A DNA stretch of 64,000 bases from assembly GCF_025673445.1 (NCBI RefSeq), contig NZ_JAOVQN010000022.1, forward strand, positions 1 to 64,000, given 5' to 3'. The DNA is from Ruegeria_B marisflavi. Lineage in GTDB: Bacteria > Pseudomonadota > Alphaproteobacteria > Rhodobacterales > Rhodobacteraceae. Shown here piece after piece: positions 1 to 7,998 of the stretch; the first letter of the stretch is position 1, and every line of letters begins with the position of its first letter. Below the pieces are notes generated by a model, which saw only the letters and a program-made list of their open reading frames with translations, did no database searches and was not told where the DNA came from. Position numbers and translations under genes: made by a program.

Positions 1-3
1 CAT
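1..3 (-). CDS. Start codon of a gene that runs off the left edge
   Basis: The first three bases are CAT, that is ATG on the minus strand. They are preceded on that strand by AGGGAGG five bases upstream, a near-perfect ribosome binding site at about positions 9-15. This suggests a gene on the minus strand of which only the first codon lies inside the window. The L,D-transpeptidase gene ends at 72 on the same strand, so the two could be cotranscribed. Nothing can be said about the product. Confidence 0.5.
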
Positions 4-71
4 TCAGACCTCCCTTTTGGGAGTTTGAATCAGAACCTAGACCAGATGGGAATCCTGAATCTCAACAGACC

Positions 72-668
72 CTAGAGCAGCCGGACCTGGGTGCCGACCT
101 GCACCAGTTCATAAAGTTCCTCGACATGCTGGTTGTAGAGCCCGATACACCCCGACGAGCTTTGCCGTCCGATCTTGCGGGTGTCCTGGGTACCATGCAC
201 CAGATAAGCGGGCCAGGTCAGGTACATCGCGCGGGTGCCGAGTGGATTGCCCTCTTCGCCGCCTTCCATTCGGATCGGCAGGGTGGGATCGCGCTCGCGC
301 ATGGAGGCGGTGGGGGTCCAGCTGGGGTTGACCTTCTTGCGCACCACCTCGGTGTAGCCGCGCCGGGTCAGCTCTTCGGTCATCGGCACCGAGGAGGGGT
401 AGAGTTTATAGGTGCCGTCCGGTGCCCAGTAATGTACGGCCCGGCTGGATATGTCAGCCAGCAGGCAGCCAACTCCGATAGTGTCAAAATGGTTCTGCCA
501 ATTCTGCTGGGCAAAGGCCGAGATATTTCGCCGAACCGCAACTTGGTCGCGGATCACTTCCTCGTTCGTTGGAAAAGCATCGGTGGATTGCGCGCGGACG
601 ATGGTCGGTGTGGCCAAGGTTGCAGCGAAGCCCATCAGGGTCGCGCGGCGGGTCATTTTTCGTTGCAT
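72..668 (-). CDS. L,D-transpeptidase (YkuD family), Tat-exported
   Basis: A 198-residue protein of the YkuD/ErfK family, periplasmic enzymes that cross-link peptidoglycan stems or attach proteins to it through a catalytic cysteine. The N-terminus carries a twin-arginine signal (TRRATLMGF, residues 6-14) followed by a hydrophobic stretch and an A-x-A-like cleavage site near residue 26. The active-site signature is visible as H158-G-T and then SSGCIGLYN with Cys174. The length is typical of the minimal alphaproteobacterial members. The ATG at 668 has AGGTAA about ten bases upstream; an in-frame ATG at 656 lies nearer the Tat motif but has no ribosome binding site. The family is clear; the exact substrate is not. 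Confidence 0.9.
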   Translation of the reverse strand: MQRKMTRRATLMGFAATLATPTIVRAQSTDAFPTNEEVIRDQVAVRRNISAFAQQNWQNHFDTIGVGCLLADISSRAVHYWAPDGTYKLYPSSVPMTEELTRRGYTEVVRKKVNPSWTPTASMRERDPTLPIRMEGGEEGNPLGTRAMYLTWPAYLVHGTQDTRKIGRQSSSGCIGLYNQHVEELYELVQVGTQVRLL

Positions 669-1169
669 TCGCTGGTTACCTGCTCATTGCTTCTTAGCGT
701 TGGGCTCAAGATAGTGTGGCGTTGTTTCGGTTTCCAGCGCCTAGTGAGGCAAGTGCGTCAAATAGGCGTGAAACTGCGGAAAAAGCAGTACGATGACCGT
801 TGGTGTTTGAGTTTGTGATTCGAGCTTTATTGACGGATTGTTTAGCTTTTGAAAACTTATTAGTTAGATTACAACTTATTGAATGTTTCCGTTTCGGAAA
901 CGGTAGGTTCACACTGGACGAGTTTTAGGAAACTCGACAGCGAGGAGTTTGAGAAATAACCAGAGAATCGAAGAAAATTCTTAGTGTTTCTGGTGTGTTG
1001 GGTGGTTTTGAGGCGGAAATTTCTTGTTCTTCTGTCGGCTAATTAATGAAATTCAAATTTTAACTTCAAAGCAAAACGTCACTTCTGATGTGAAAGTTTT
1101 CTATAGTAATGCTTAATTGGGGGATCTTGTGCATCTGACGATCCTGTAAACGTAACGAATAGGTGATCT
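669..1169. other. AT-rich intergenic region with two perfect hairpins
   Basis: About 500 bases without a convincing gene, visibly richer in A and T than the flanking genes. It holds the divergent promoters of the L,D-transpeptidase and VPLPA-CTERM genes. Two perfect inverted repeats stand close together. One is GTTTCCG/CGGAAAC with a 3-base loop at 885-901. The other is CGAGTTT/AAACTCG with a 4-base loop at 919-936. Neither is followed by a T tract, so they look more like leader or operator structures than terminators. I could not place a promoter with confidence. Confidence 0.5.
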
Positions 1170-1868
1170 ATGAAAAAACTTTCGAAGCCAAAGATGATCG
1201 CTGTGGCTACGACTTTGACCTTGGCCGCTGGCTCTGCGTCGGCGTTGACAAGCGCGACGTTTAACCTGAGTGGAGGCGACTCGACGAACTATAGTCTTCT
1301 GCCGTCGTCCTTTAATCTGAGCTCTGGTGGGATCGACGCCAACTTTGCGGCCGGATCGTTTACCAGTATCAGCGTTTCTGGTAACACCATCACTTCAGCG
1401 TCCTTCGCATCGGATCCTCGTATCGGGCGTTACTTCGGCGGTGCCGGTGTTACCAACTCTTCGGGGGAGGCGCATTGGGTCGATGGTTACGGACGGTACG
1501 ACTTTATTGTTATGACATTTTCGGTGTCGGTCAGTATTGCAGAACTGATTTTCGGCTACTATGACAGCAGCGAGAACTTTCGCTGGATGTATGATTCAAG
1601 CGGTGATGGCAGCATCGGTGTAAATGACTTTATCAGCAACTCGACAAATGCGGGAAGCGATGCAAAGTTCAGCGAATTTAACCCGACTGGTATTCTCAGC
1701 AAGGTCTGGGCCGTCGGTGCATTCGGGCGTTACGACGACTGGAAATTCAAAGCTGTCACGGTCAACTACGAGCCATCGGTAGTCCCGTTGCCTGCGACTG
1801 GTCTGCTGCTGGCCGGTGCCCTTGCTGGTTTTGGAGCCATGCGTCGGCGAAAGACGAAGGCCGCCTGA
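1170..1868 (+). CDS. VPLPA-CTERM sorting-domain protein
   Basis: A 232-residue exported protein. Residues 1-25 form a signal peptide (KKLSKPKMIAVATTLTLAAG, cleavage near SASA). The mature part is rich in Ser, Gly, Asn and aromatic residues, as in surface beta-rich proteins. The C-terminus has the tripartite sorting signal: VPLPATG near residue 205, a hydrophobic helix (LLLAGALAGFGA) and a basic tail (MRRRKTKAA). This VPLPA variant of PEP-CTERM is known in Rhodobacteraceae and is processed by an exosortase/XrtD-type protease. No exosortase gene is in the window. AGGTGAT precedes the ATG. The body shows no recognisable domain; a role in surface polysaccharide or biofilm is only inferred from the family. 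Confidence 0.88.
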   Translation: MKKLSKPKMIAVATTLTLAAGSASALTSATFNLSGGDSTNYSLLPSSFNLSSGGIDANFAAGSFTSISVSGNTITSASFASDPRIGRYFGGAGVTNSSGEAHWVDGYGRYDFIVMTFSVSVSIAELIFGYYDSSENFRWMYDSSGDGSIGVNDFISNSTNAGSDAKFSEFNPTGILSKVWAVGAFGRYDDWKFKAVTVNYEPSVVPLPATGLLLAGALAGFGAMRRRKTKAA

Positions 1869-1903
1869 CCAGCATAAGTTATTTGACTTGAGACGAGTGA
1901 GAA

Positions 1904-1940
1904 AGGGCGCTGTTTCCAGCGCCCTTGCCTTTTCTTATTT
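1904..1940 (+). terminator. Rho-independent terminator of the VPLPA-CTERM gene
   Basis: A perfect 9-bp stem AGGGCGCTG/CAGCGCCCT (1904-1912 with 1917-1925) has the loop TTTC and is followed by a T-rich run. It lies 35 bases after the stop codon and just before the convergent mmsA stop. Confidence 0.85.
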
Positions 1941-1955
1941 GGTATTTGGACCGGA

Positions 1956-3455
1956 TCATTCCATCACGGGGATCGAGAATTCGCCGCCTTCCTTGATGCC
2001 CGAGGGCCAGCGGGCGGTGACGGTCTTGGTCCGGGTATAGAACTTAAACGCGTCGGGGCCGTGCTGGTTCAGGTCGCCAAACGCGGATTTCTTCCAGCCG
2101 CCAAAAGTGTGATAGGCCAGCGGCACCGGGATCGGCACGTTGACGCCGACCATGCCGATATTGATCCGGTTGGCGAAATCGCGCGCGGCGTCGCCGTCGC
2201 GGGTAAAGATCGCGGTGCCGTTGCCGTATTCGTGGTCCATCGCCAGGCCAAGCGCCTCTTCATAGGTCTTGGCGCGCACGGTGCTGAGGACCGGGCCAAA
2301 GATCTCTTTCTTGTAGATGTCCATGTCGGGGGTGACATGGTCAAAGAGATGCGGGCCGACAAAGAAGCCGTCTTCGTAGCCTTGCAGGCTGAAATCGCGG
2401 CCATCGACCACCAGCTTGGCGCCCTGTTCCACGCCCGAGTTTACCAGACGCAGGATGTTTTCCTTGGCGGCGGCGGTCACGACGGGGCCGTAATCGACGT
2501 CCTTGCCGGCGGTATAGGGGCCGACCTTCAGTTTCTCGATGCGGGGCACCAGTTTCTCGATCAGGCGGTCGGCGGTCTCGTCGCCCACCGGCACGGCGAC
2601 CGAAATGGCCATGCAGCGTTCGCCCGCGGCACCGTAACCTGCACCCACCAGCGCGTCGGCGGCCTGGTCCATATCGGCGTCGGGCATGATGATCATGTGG
2701 TTCTTGGCGCCGCCAAAGCACTGCACGCGCTTGCCCTGGGCGCAGCCGGTGCCATAGATATACTCGGCGATCGGGGTCGAGCCGACAAAGCCGACCGACT
2801 GGATCACCGGGTTGTACAGGATCGCGTCGACCGCTTCCTTGTCGCCGTTTACCACCTGCAGGATGCCCTTGGGCAGTCCGGCCTCTTCCATCAGTTCGGC
2901 CAGCATCAGCGGCACCGAGGGGTCACGCTCGGACGGTTTCAGGATGAAAGCGTTGCCGCAGGCGATGGCGGGCGCGAACATCCACATCGGGATCATGGCG
3001 GGGAAGTTGAACGGCGTGATACCGGCGGTGACACCCAGGGCCTGACGCATCGAATACATGTCGATGCCGGGGCCGGCGCTGTCGGTGAAATCGCCTTTCA
3101 GCATCTGCGGGGCGCCGATGCAGTATTCCACCACTTCCAGCCCGCGCTGCACGTCGCCGGCGGCGTCGGGCAGGGTCTTGCCATGCTCGCGGCTCAGTGC
3201 CTCGGCCAGCTTGTCCATGTCGCGGTTCAGAAGGTCGACGAATTTCATCATCACCCGTGCGCGGCGCTGCGGGTTGACGGCGGCCCAGGCGGGCTGGGCG
3301 GCGGCGGCGATTTCCACCGCGCGGGCCATTTCCTCGGTCGAGGCGAGCGGGCATTTGGCCTGTACTTCGCCGGTGGCGGGGTTGAAGACATCGGCAAAAC
3401 GGCCCGAGGTGCCTTTGACATGTTCGCCGTTGATATAGTGGGTCAGTTCCTGCAT
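1956..3455 (-). CDS. mmsA: CoA-acylating methylmalonate-semialdehyde dehydrogenase
   Basis: This 499-residue aldehyde dehydrogenase converts (methyl)malonate semialdehyde to propionyl-CoA or acetyl-CoA with NAD+ in valine, beta-alanine and inositol breakdown. The sequence has TPFNFPAM and the substrate/CoA-side motifs of the MmsA subgroup, the GSTPIAEYI nucleotide-binding turn and the catalytic cysteine in GERCMA (Cys281). It lacks the usual ALDH glutamate motif (ELGGK is replaced by FGGAKNH), as expected for CoA-acylating members. Length matches the family. GGAGGAG lies just upstream of the ATG. A LysR gene is transcribed divergently 105 bases away and is its likely regulator. Confidence 0.95.
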   Translation of the reverse strand: MQELTHYINGEHVKGTSGRFADVFNPATGEVQAKCPLASTEEMARAVEIAAAAQPAWAAVNPQRRARVMMKFVDLLNRDMDKLAEALSREHGKTLPDAAGDVQRGLEVVEYCIGAPQMLKGDFTDSAGPGIDMYSMRQALGVTAGITPFNFPAMIPMWMFAPAIACGNAFILKPSERDPSVPLMLAELMEEAGLPKGILQVVNGDKEAVDAILYNPVIQSVGFVGSTPIAEYIYGTGCAQGKRVQCFGGAKNHMIIMPDADMDQAADALVGAGYGAAGERCMAISVAVPVGDETADRLIEKLVPRIEKLKVGPYTAGKDVDYGPVVTAAAKENILRLVNSGVEQGAKLVVDGRDFSLQGYEDGFFVGPHLFDHVTPDMDIYKKEIFGPVLSTVRAKTYEEALGLAMDHEYGNGTAIFTRDGDAARDFANRINIGMVGVNVPIPVPLAYHTFGGWKKSAFGDLNQHGPDAFKFYTRTKTVTARWPSGIKEGGEFSIPVME

Positions 3456-3560
3456 GGGATCTCCTCCGGATTGGCTGACGGCACTTTAGGCTTGCAGAAA
3501 TCCCGAGAAAAGGGGCAAGATTTCAAAGTCGTTTTGCAAGAATGCAGTATTGGGTGGCCT

Positions 3561-4463
3561 ATGGAACCGCATTGGGATGATATGAAAGTGTTTCTGGCCG
3601 TTGCGCGCGAGGAAAGTCTTTCCGGGGCGGGGCGGTTGCTGAAACTAGATCCGGCCACGGTCGGCCGACGGATTGCCCGGTTGGAGGCGGCATACGACAC
3701 GCCCCTTTTTGCCAAGTCGCCACAGGGCTACACCATGACAGCGGCCGGAGAGCGGCTGTTGGCGCATGGGGAACAGGCCGAGGCTGCGATGCGCAGCGCA
3801 TCCGAGGCACTGGCGGGCACGACCGAAGGGTTGACTGGCCAGATTCGAATAGGTGCACCGGATGGGAGCGCCAACTACCTGCTGCCGCAGGTCTGTGCGC
3901 AGATCAGCGACGAGAACCCGGATCTGGATATTCAGATCCTGGCCCTGCCGCGCATCATCAACCTGTCGCGGCGCGAGGCAGACATGGCGATTACCGTTAG
4001 CGCCCCGACTGCCGGGCATCTGCTGGTACAGAAGATCACCGATTACAAGCTGCACCTGGTTGCCGCGCGCCAGTATCTAAGGCGCAATGCGCCCATCGAA
4101 AAAGTCGAGGACCTTAAGGGCCATCGGATGATCGGCTATATTCCCGACATGATCTTTGACCGAGAACTGGATTATCTAAATGATATCGGTGTTGAACGTG
4201 TTGCGCTGTCGTCGAATTCGGTATCAGTCCAGCTTCGGCATGCGTCTCACGGATCCGGCGTGTGCGTTGCGCATGACTTCACGCTACCATTTCACGGCAA
4301 TCTGCGCCAGATTCTGACCGACCGGATCAGTCTGACGCGTTCTTTTTACCTAGTGCGCCATCAGGGAGATCAGCGCAGCGAGCGTCTGAACCGGTTCGCC
4401 GAGGCACTCTCTCGCGGTATCCGCGACGAGGTGGCACGGCTTGAAGGCCATGGCGCGTCTTGA
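3561..4463 (+). CDS. LysR-family regulator divergent from mmsA
   Basis: A 300-residue LysR-type regulator. The N-terminal winged helix-turn-helix (about residues 5-65, DDMKVFLAVAREESLSGAGR... ATVGRRIARLE) is followed by a periplasmic-binding-like effector domain from about residue 95. The ATG at 3561 fits the usual start of the family, directly before the helix-turn-helix; the frame is open far upstream, but that part is antisense to mmsA and is not coding. The 105-base divergent spacer contains CTTGCA (near 3492) and TGCAAG (near 3536), a possible split dyad for a LysR protein. The effector is unknown; control of mmsA is inferred from gene order. Confidence 0.9.
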   Translation: MEPHWDDMKVFLAVAREESLSGAGRLLKLDPATVGRRIARLEAAYDTPLFAKSPQGYTMTAAGERLLAHGEQAEAAMRSASEALAGTTEGLTGQIRIGAPDGSANYLLPQVCAQISDENPDLDIQILALPRIINLSRREADMAITVSAPTAGHLLVQKITDYKLHLVAARQYLRRNAPIEKVEDLKGHRMIGYIPDMIFDRELDYLNDIGVERVALSSNSVSVQLRHASHGSGVCVAHDFTLPFHGNLRQILTDRISLTRSFYLVRHQGDQRSERLNRFAEALSRGIRDEVARLEGHGAS

Positions 4464-4524
4464 CAGGATCGCCCTTTGACGCAACGCTTTGGAAAGTGAG
4501 AAGATATTTTCGGAGGAGTTGCGA

Positions 4525-4959
4525 ATGCTTGTTCAGGCCATTCTGAAGTCAAAGGCCAGTGACGCGGTGGTCACCGTCCCGGCATCGGCAACGGTCTCGG
4601 AAGCCGCGGCGATATTGGCGGAAAAGCGGATCGGGACGGTCGTTGTCTCGGACGACGGCGTCACTGCTCTTGGCATCTTGTCGGAACGTGACATCGTGCG
4701 TGAATTGGCTGCCAATGGAAGTGGCTGCCTGACGCAAAGTGTGAGCGAATACATGACGGCGGATCTGGTGACCTGCACCCGCGATTCGTCTGTCCAGAAC
4801 GTTCTGACGCAGATGACCGAGCGGCGTTTCCGGCACATGCCCGTTGTCGAAGAAGGCAAGCTGATCGGCATTGTCACTCTTGGCGATGTGGTCAAGGCGC
4901 AGCTGTCGGAACTGGCGATGGAAAAGGATGCCCTTGAAAGCATGATCATGGGGCACTGA
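4525..4959 (+). CDS. CBS-pair domain protein
   Basis: A 144-residue protein made almost entirely of two CBS motifs (about residues 12-62 and 76-128), the adenine-nucleotide-sensing module. The typical strings GIVTLGDVVKA and GILSERDIVREL, each with a conserved aspartate after the helix start, are present. There is no catalytic domain, so it is a stand-alone sensor of the kind common in alphaproteobacteria. The start at 4525 is chosen because GGAGGAG ends five bases upstream; a start at 4489 has no such site. It precedes coaD by 93 bases, separated by a strong hairpin. Ligand and partner are unknown. Confidence 0.9.
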   Translation: MLVQAILKSKASDAVVTVPASATVSEAAAILAEKRIGTVVVSDDGVTALGILSERDIVRELAANGSGCLTQSVSEYMTADLVTCTRDSSVQNVLTQMTERRFRHMPVVEEGKLIGIVTLGDVVKAQLSELAMEKDALESMIMGH

Positions 4960-4972
4960 TCCGCCAAGTTTT

Positions 4973-5043
4973 TTCGCCGCAGGTTGGAATGCTTGCACCT
5001 GCGGCGAAGATATGTTTGCTTGCGCAGCAATAATATTGCGCAG
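4973..5043 (+). promoter_or_regulatory. Two inverted repeats in the coaD leader
   Basis: A perfect 12-bp stem (TTCGCCGCAGGT at 4973-4984 with ACCTGCGGCGAA at 4997-5008, 12-base loop) is followed by a second structure, TGCGCA (5021-5026) paired with TGCGCA (5037-5042), or alternatively GCAATA/TATTGC around one base. The second structure touches the ribosome binding site AGGAGGG at 5042-5048. No T run follows the first stem, so it is not a classical terminator for the CBS gene. It may be a processing or translation-control element. Confidence 0.5.
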
Positions 5044-5052
5044 GAGGGCGCC

Positions 5053-5550
5053 ATGAGAGTTGCATTGTATCCCGGAACCTTCGACCCGATTACTCTGGGG
5101 CATATCGACATCATCCGGCGCGCCTCTGCTCTGGTGGACAAGCTGGTTATTGGTGTCGCCATCAACCGGGACAAGGGGCCTCTCTTCAATCTGGAGGAGC
5201 GGGTTGCAATGATCGAAGCCGAGTGCGCCAAGCTCAGCGCCGAGACAGAGACCGAGATCGTGGCCCATCCTTTCGAGAATCTGCTGATTGATTGCGCCCG
5301 GGATGTCGGGGCTCAGATCATCGTCCGGGGCCTGCGCGCTGTTGCCGATTTTGAATATGAATTCCAGATGGTTGGCATGAACCGGGCGCTTGACGACAAG
5401 ATCGAGACAGTGTTCCTCATGGCCGATGCGCGCCGACAGGCGATCGCCTCGAAGCTGGTCAAGGAAATCGCGCGTCTGGGTGGTGATGTGTCCAAGTTCG
5501 TGACACCGCTGGTTAACGACGCGTTGAAAGAGCGACTTTCCGTGAAGTAA
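5053..5550 (+). CDS. coaD: Phosphopantetheine adenylyltransferase
   Basis: This 165-residue enzyme transfers AMP from ATP to 4'-phosphopantetheine, the penultimate step of coenzyme A synthesis. The nucleotidyltransferase signature is visible: YPGTFDPITLGHIDII, with the T/HxGH motif at residues 15-18. Also seen are the phosphate-binding RGLRAVADFEYE stretch near residue 90 and the C-terminal ISSxxVKE-like motif (ASKLVKEIARLGG). Length is standard. AGGAGGG is five bases before the ATG at 5053. A 23-codon in-frame extension lies upstream but falls within the leader hairpins and is unlikely. Confidence 0.97.
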   Translation: MRVALYPGTFDPITLGHIDIIRRASALVDKLVIGVAINRDKGPLFNLEERVAMIEAECAKLSAETETEIVAHPFENLLIDCARDVGAQIIVRGLRAVADFEYEFQMVGMNRALDDKIETVFLMADARRQAIASKLVKEIARLGGDVSKFVTPLVNDALKERLSVK

Positions 5551-5567
5551 CGCCGAGGTGGCAGGTG

Positions 5568-5711
5568 TCACCGCCAGAATGCCATCCATTCAAGCAGATC
5601 GAACAGCTTCTTGCCGAGAAAGAGGATGTGCTCGGTTCCGAACATCGCAAAATCCAACATCATCCCGCCCAGGAGAAAGATGCCGAGCCAAAGGGCGATC
5701 TGGTTGGTCAT
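5568..5711 (-). CDS. Small membrane protein (47 aa) downstream of gap
   Basis: A 47-residue protein starting MTNQIALWLGIFLLGGMMLD, with one clear transmembrane helix (about residues 5-22) and an aromatic C-terminal half (LFDLLEWMAFWR). The start at 5711 is preferred over one at 5771 because the 5771 start would lie on the far side of the gap terminator hairpin. The ribosome binding site is weak. Short hydrophobic proteins of this look are found in many Rhodobacteraceae, but I do not know a function. Confidence 0.6.
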   Translation of the reverse strand: MTNQIALWLGIFLLGGMMLDFAMFGTEHILFLGKKLFDLLEWMAFWR

Positions 5712-5732
5712 GTAAGGTCGGCTCCGACGAAA

Positions 5733-5761
5733 ACGCCCGCTCAGATAACCTGAGCGGGCGT
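5733..5761 (-). terminator. Terminator of gap
   Basis: An 11-bp GC-rich perfect stem (5734-5744 with 5750-5760) with a 5-base loop. It is followed on the minus strand by TTTTCG and lies 26 bases after the gap stop codon. Confidence 0.85.
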
Positions 5762-5786
5762 ATCTTCTCAAGTGGGTCGGCGTAAA

Positions 5787-6788
5787 TCAGCCAAGCTTGC
5801 CCATGGCCACGGCAACATCCGCCATACGGACCGAGAAACCCCATTCGTTGTCGTACCACGCCAGCACGCGCACCATGCGGCCTTCGACCACACGGGTTTG
5901 GTCGGGGGCAAAGATCGAGCTTTCGGGCGTGTGATTGAAATCGGTCGAGACCAGCGGTGCGGGCTCGTAGCCCAGCACGCCCTTCATCGGACCAGCGGCG
6001 GCGGCCTGCACGGCAGCGTTCACTTCCTCTGCGGTCACGTCGCGCCCGGCGCGGAAAGTCAGGTCAACGGCCGAGACATTGGGCGTCGGCACCCGGATCG
6101 CCGATCCGTCCAGCCGTCCCTTGAGGTTCGGCAGCACCTCACCCAGTGCCTTGGCGGCCCCGGTCGAGGTAGGGATCATCGACATCGCGGCGGCACGGGC
6201 GCGATAGAGGTCCTTGTGGCGGCGGTCCAGCGTCGGCTGGTCGCCGGTATAGGCGTGGATCGTGGTCATGATGCCGTGCTCGATCCCGAATGCCTCGTCC
6301 AGCACCTTGGCCAGCGGCGCCAGGCAGTTGGTGGTGCAGGACCCGTTCGAGATCATGGTGTCAGCAGCGGTTAGCTGGTCGTCGTTGACGCCGAACACGA
6401 TGGTCTTGTCCACGTTCTTGCCGGGGGCGGATAGCAGCACCTTCTTGGCGCCACGCTCCAAATGCACCTTGGCCTTGGCGCCATCGTTGAACTTGCCGGT
6501 GCATTCCAGCACCACGTCGCAGCCCGACCAGTCCAGTTCGTTCAGATCATAGGTCGAGAACATTTGCATGTCGCCCCGGCCCAGGTTCATGGTGCCGTCG
6601 CCGATGCTGACCTCACCCGGAAAACGACCATGCACGCTGTCGTACTTGATCAGGTGGGCGGCGGTTTCCAGCGGACCGGTTGCGTTGACCTTGATCACCT
6701 CGATATCGTCGCGGCCCGAGGCTGCGATATGCGACAGGGTGCACCGACCGATGCGGCCAAATCCGTTGATACCAACCTTGATGGTCAT
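5787..6788 (-). CDS. gap: Glyceraldehyde-3-phosphate dehydrogenase, type I
   Basis: This 333-residue enzyme oxidises and phosphorylates glyceraldehyde 3-phosphate in glycolysis, or runs in reverse in gluconeogenesis. The Rossmann motif INGFGRIGR (residues 7-15), the catalytic SNGSCTTN with Cys151 and the phosphate-site pattern VDLTFRAGRDV are all present. The ATG at 6788 starts directly before TIKVGINGFG, where the family starts; GGAG lies eight bases upstream. A 12-codon upstream extension has no support. It is divergent from a DUF808 gene, and a large palindrome between them is a likely regulator site. Confidence 0.97.
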   Translation of the reverse strand: MTIKVGINGFGRIGRCTLSHIAASGRDDIEVIKVNATGPLETAAHLIKYDSVHGRFPGEVSIGDGTMNLGRGDMQMFSTYDLNELDWSGCDVVLECTGKFNDGAKAKVHLERGAKKVLLSAPGKNVDKTIVFGVNDDQLTAADTMISNGSCTTNCLAPLAKVLDEAFGIEHGIMTTIHAYTGDQPTLDRRHKDLYRARAAAMSMIPTSTGAAKALGEVLPNLKGRLDGSAIRVPTPNVSAVDLTFRAGRDVTAEEVNAAVQAAAAGPMKGVLGYEPAPLVSTDFNHTPESSIFAPDQTRVVEGRMVRVLAWYDNEWGFSVRMADVAVAMGKLG

Positions 6789-6875
6789 TCCGATACTCCG
6801 ACAGACGTGAATTTGTCCCGCCATATAGACGGCGCTGTCCGGCTCAGAAAGGGCAAAACCGATTTATTTTGAGTG

Positions 6876-6909
6876 TGTTAGCGCAAACTTGGCCCGGTTG
6901 CGCTAACGC
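6876..6909. promoter_or_regulatory. 10-bp palindrome with LacI-type half-sites upstream of gap
   Basis: GTTAGCGCAA (6877-6886) and its exact reverse complement TTGCGCTAAC (6898-6907) are separated by 11 bases in the divergent gap/DUF808 spacer. Each arm with its flank (TGTTAGCGCAAACT and GGTTGCGCTAACGC) approximates the LacI-family pattern TGTTAGCGCTAACA. The centres are about two helical turns apart. LacI-type regulators of central carbon genes, such as CceR of Rhodobacter, are known in this family; assignment here is inferred. Confidence 0.6.
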
Positions 6910-6972
6910 TTGCGGCCAGCAGGCGTTACACTAGGGTGACCAAAGATGCGGGCAGGATGAAAGGAAGCGGGC

Positions 6973-7944
6973 ATGAGTGGATTGCTGGCCCTTCTCGATG
7001 ATGTGGCGGGAATTGCCAAGGTCGCGGCGGCCTCGGTCGACGATGTGGCGGCACAGGCAGCCAAGGCGGGCGCCAAGGCGGCGGGCGCGGTGATCGACGA
7101 TGCGGCGGTGACCCCGAAATATGTGCATGGTTTCGCGCCCGCGCGCGAATTGCCGATCATCTGGAAGATTGCCCGCGGTTCGATCCGCAACAAGCTGCTG
7201 ATCCTGTTGCCTGCCGCGCTACTGTTGGCGAATTTCGCGCCCTGGCTGATTGCGCCTCTCTTGATGCTAGGTGGGGGCTATTTGTGCTTTGAGGGCGCGG
7301 AGAAGGTCTATCACGCGCTTGTGCCGCACGACACCAGCCATGTGTTCAAGGAGGACGAACCGGGCGATCCGCTGCATCTGGAAGAGCAGAAGGCTGCCGG
7401 CGCCATCAAGACCGATTTCATACTGTCGGCCGAGATCATGACCATCATTCTGGCCGCCATTCCCGAAAGCGGGTTCTGGATGGAGGCGGCGACTTTGGCG
7501 GTGGCGGGGATCGGCATCACAATTGCGGTCTACGGATCCGTGGCGTTGATCGTGAAGGCCGACGACTTTGGCCTGTTTCTGGCGGAAAACGGACGTCTGG
7601 GGGCGACGCGCGCCTTTGGCAGGGGGCTGGTACGGGGAATGCCGCGTTTCATGCACCTGCTGACCGTGGTGGGCACAGCGGCGATGCTGTGGGTTGGCGG
7701 GTCGATCGTCATTCATGGCATGGAAGAGTTGGGCTTTGACTGGCTAGGCCATTTGATCCACGACTGGGCCTATGCCGTGGGTCATTTGGTTCCTGCGGCG
7801 TGGATCGGGCCGGTGGAATGGATCGCCAAGGCTGCCATGGATGGCGTCTTTGGGCTGGCGCTCGGCATTCTGTTGATCCCGTTGGCGACAAAAGTCATCG
7901 CGCCGGTGCTGTCGGCAGTCACCGGCAAAAAGAACACACATTAA
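6973..7944 (+). CDS. DUF808 family inner-membrane protein (YedI-like)
   Basis: A 323-residue integral membrane protein matching the DUF808/YedI family. The N-terminal 50 residues are the conserved amphipathic Ala-rich start (SGLLALLDDVAGIAKVAAAS). Then come several hydrophobic segments near residues 75-105, 160-190, 215-255 and 270-310. The family is widespread in proteobacteria and has no established function. The ATG at 6973 follows a GGAAGCGGGC stretch. A terminator follows and tkt converges on it. Confidence 0.88.
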   Translation: MSGLLALLDDVAGIAKVAAASVDDVAAQAAKAGAKAAGAVIDDAAVTPKYVHGFAPARELPIIWKIARGSIRNKLLILLPAALLLANFAPWLIAPLLMLGGGYLCFEGAEKVYHALVPHDTSHVFKEDEPGDPLHLEEQKAAGAIKTDFILSAEIMTIILAAIPESGFWMEAATLAVAGIGITIAVYGSVALIVKADDFGLFLAENGRLGATRAFGRGLVRGMPRFMHLLTVVGTAAMLWVGGSIVIHGMEELGFDWLGHLIHDWAYAVGHLVPAAWIGPVEWIAKAAMDGVFGLALGILLIPLATKVIAPVLSAVTGKKNTH

Positions 7945-7952
7945 CAACGAAC

Positions 7953-7980
7953 AGGGCGGCACATGGCCGCCCTTTCCCGA
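7953..7980 (+). terminator. Terminator of the DUF808 gene
   Basis: An 8-bp stem AGGGCGGC/GCCGCCCT (7953-7960 with 7966-7973) has a 5-base loop and is followed by a short T run. It sits between the DUF808 stop and the convergent tkt stop. Confidence 0.75.
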
Positions 7981-7998
7981 TCAGATTGACTGTGGAAC

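Noticed and set aside
706..912. Short open frame on the minus strand in the AT-rich spacer
   Set aside because: No ribosome binding site, crosses hairpins and no recognisable protein features.
2061..3560. Long in-frame upstream extension of the LysR gene
   Set aside because: It is antisense to mmsA over its whole length and has the composition of a shadow frame; the LysR fold begins at 3561.
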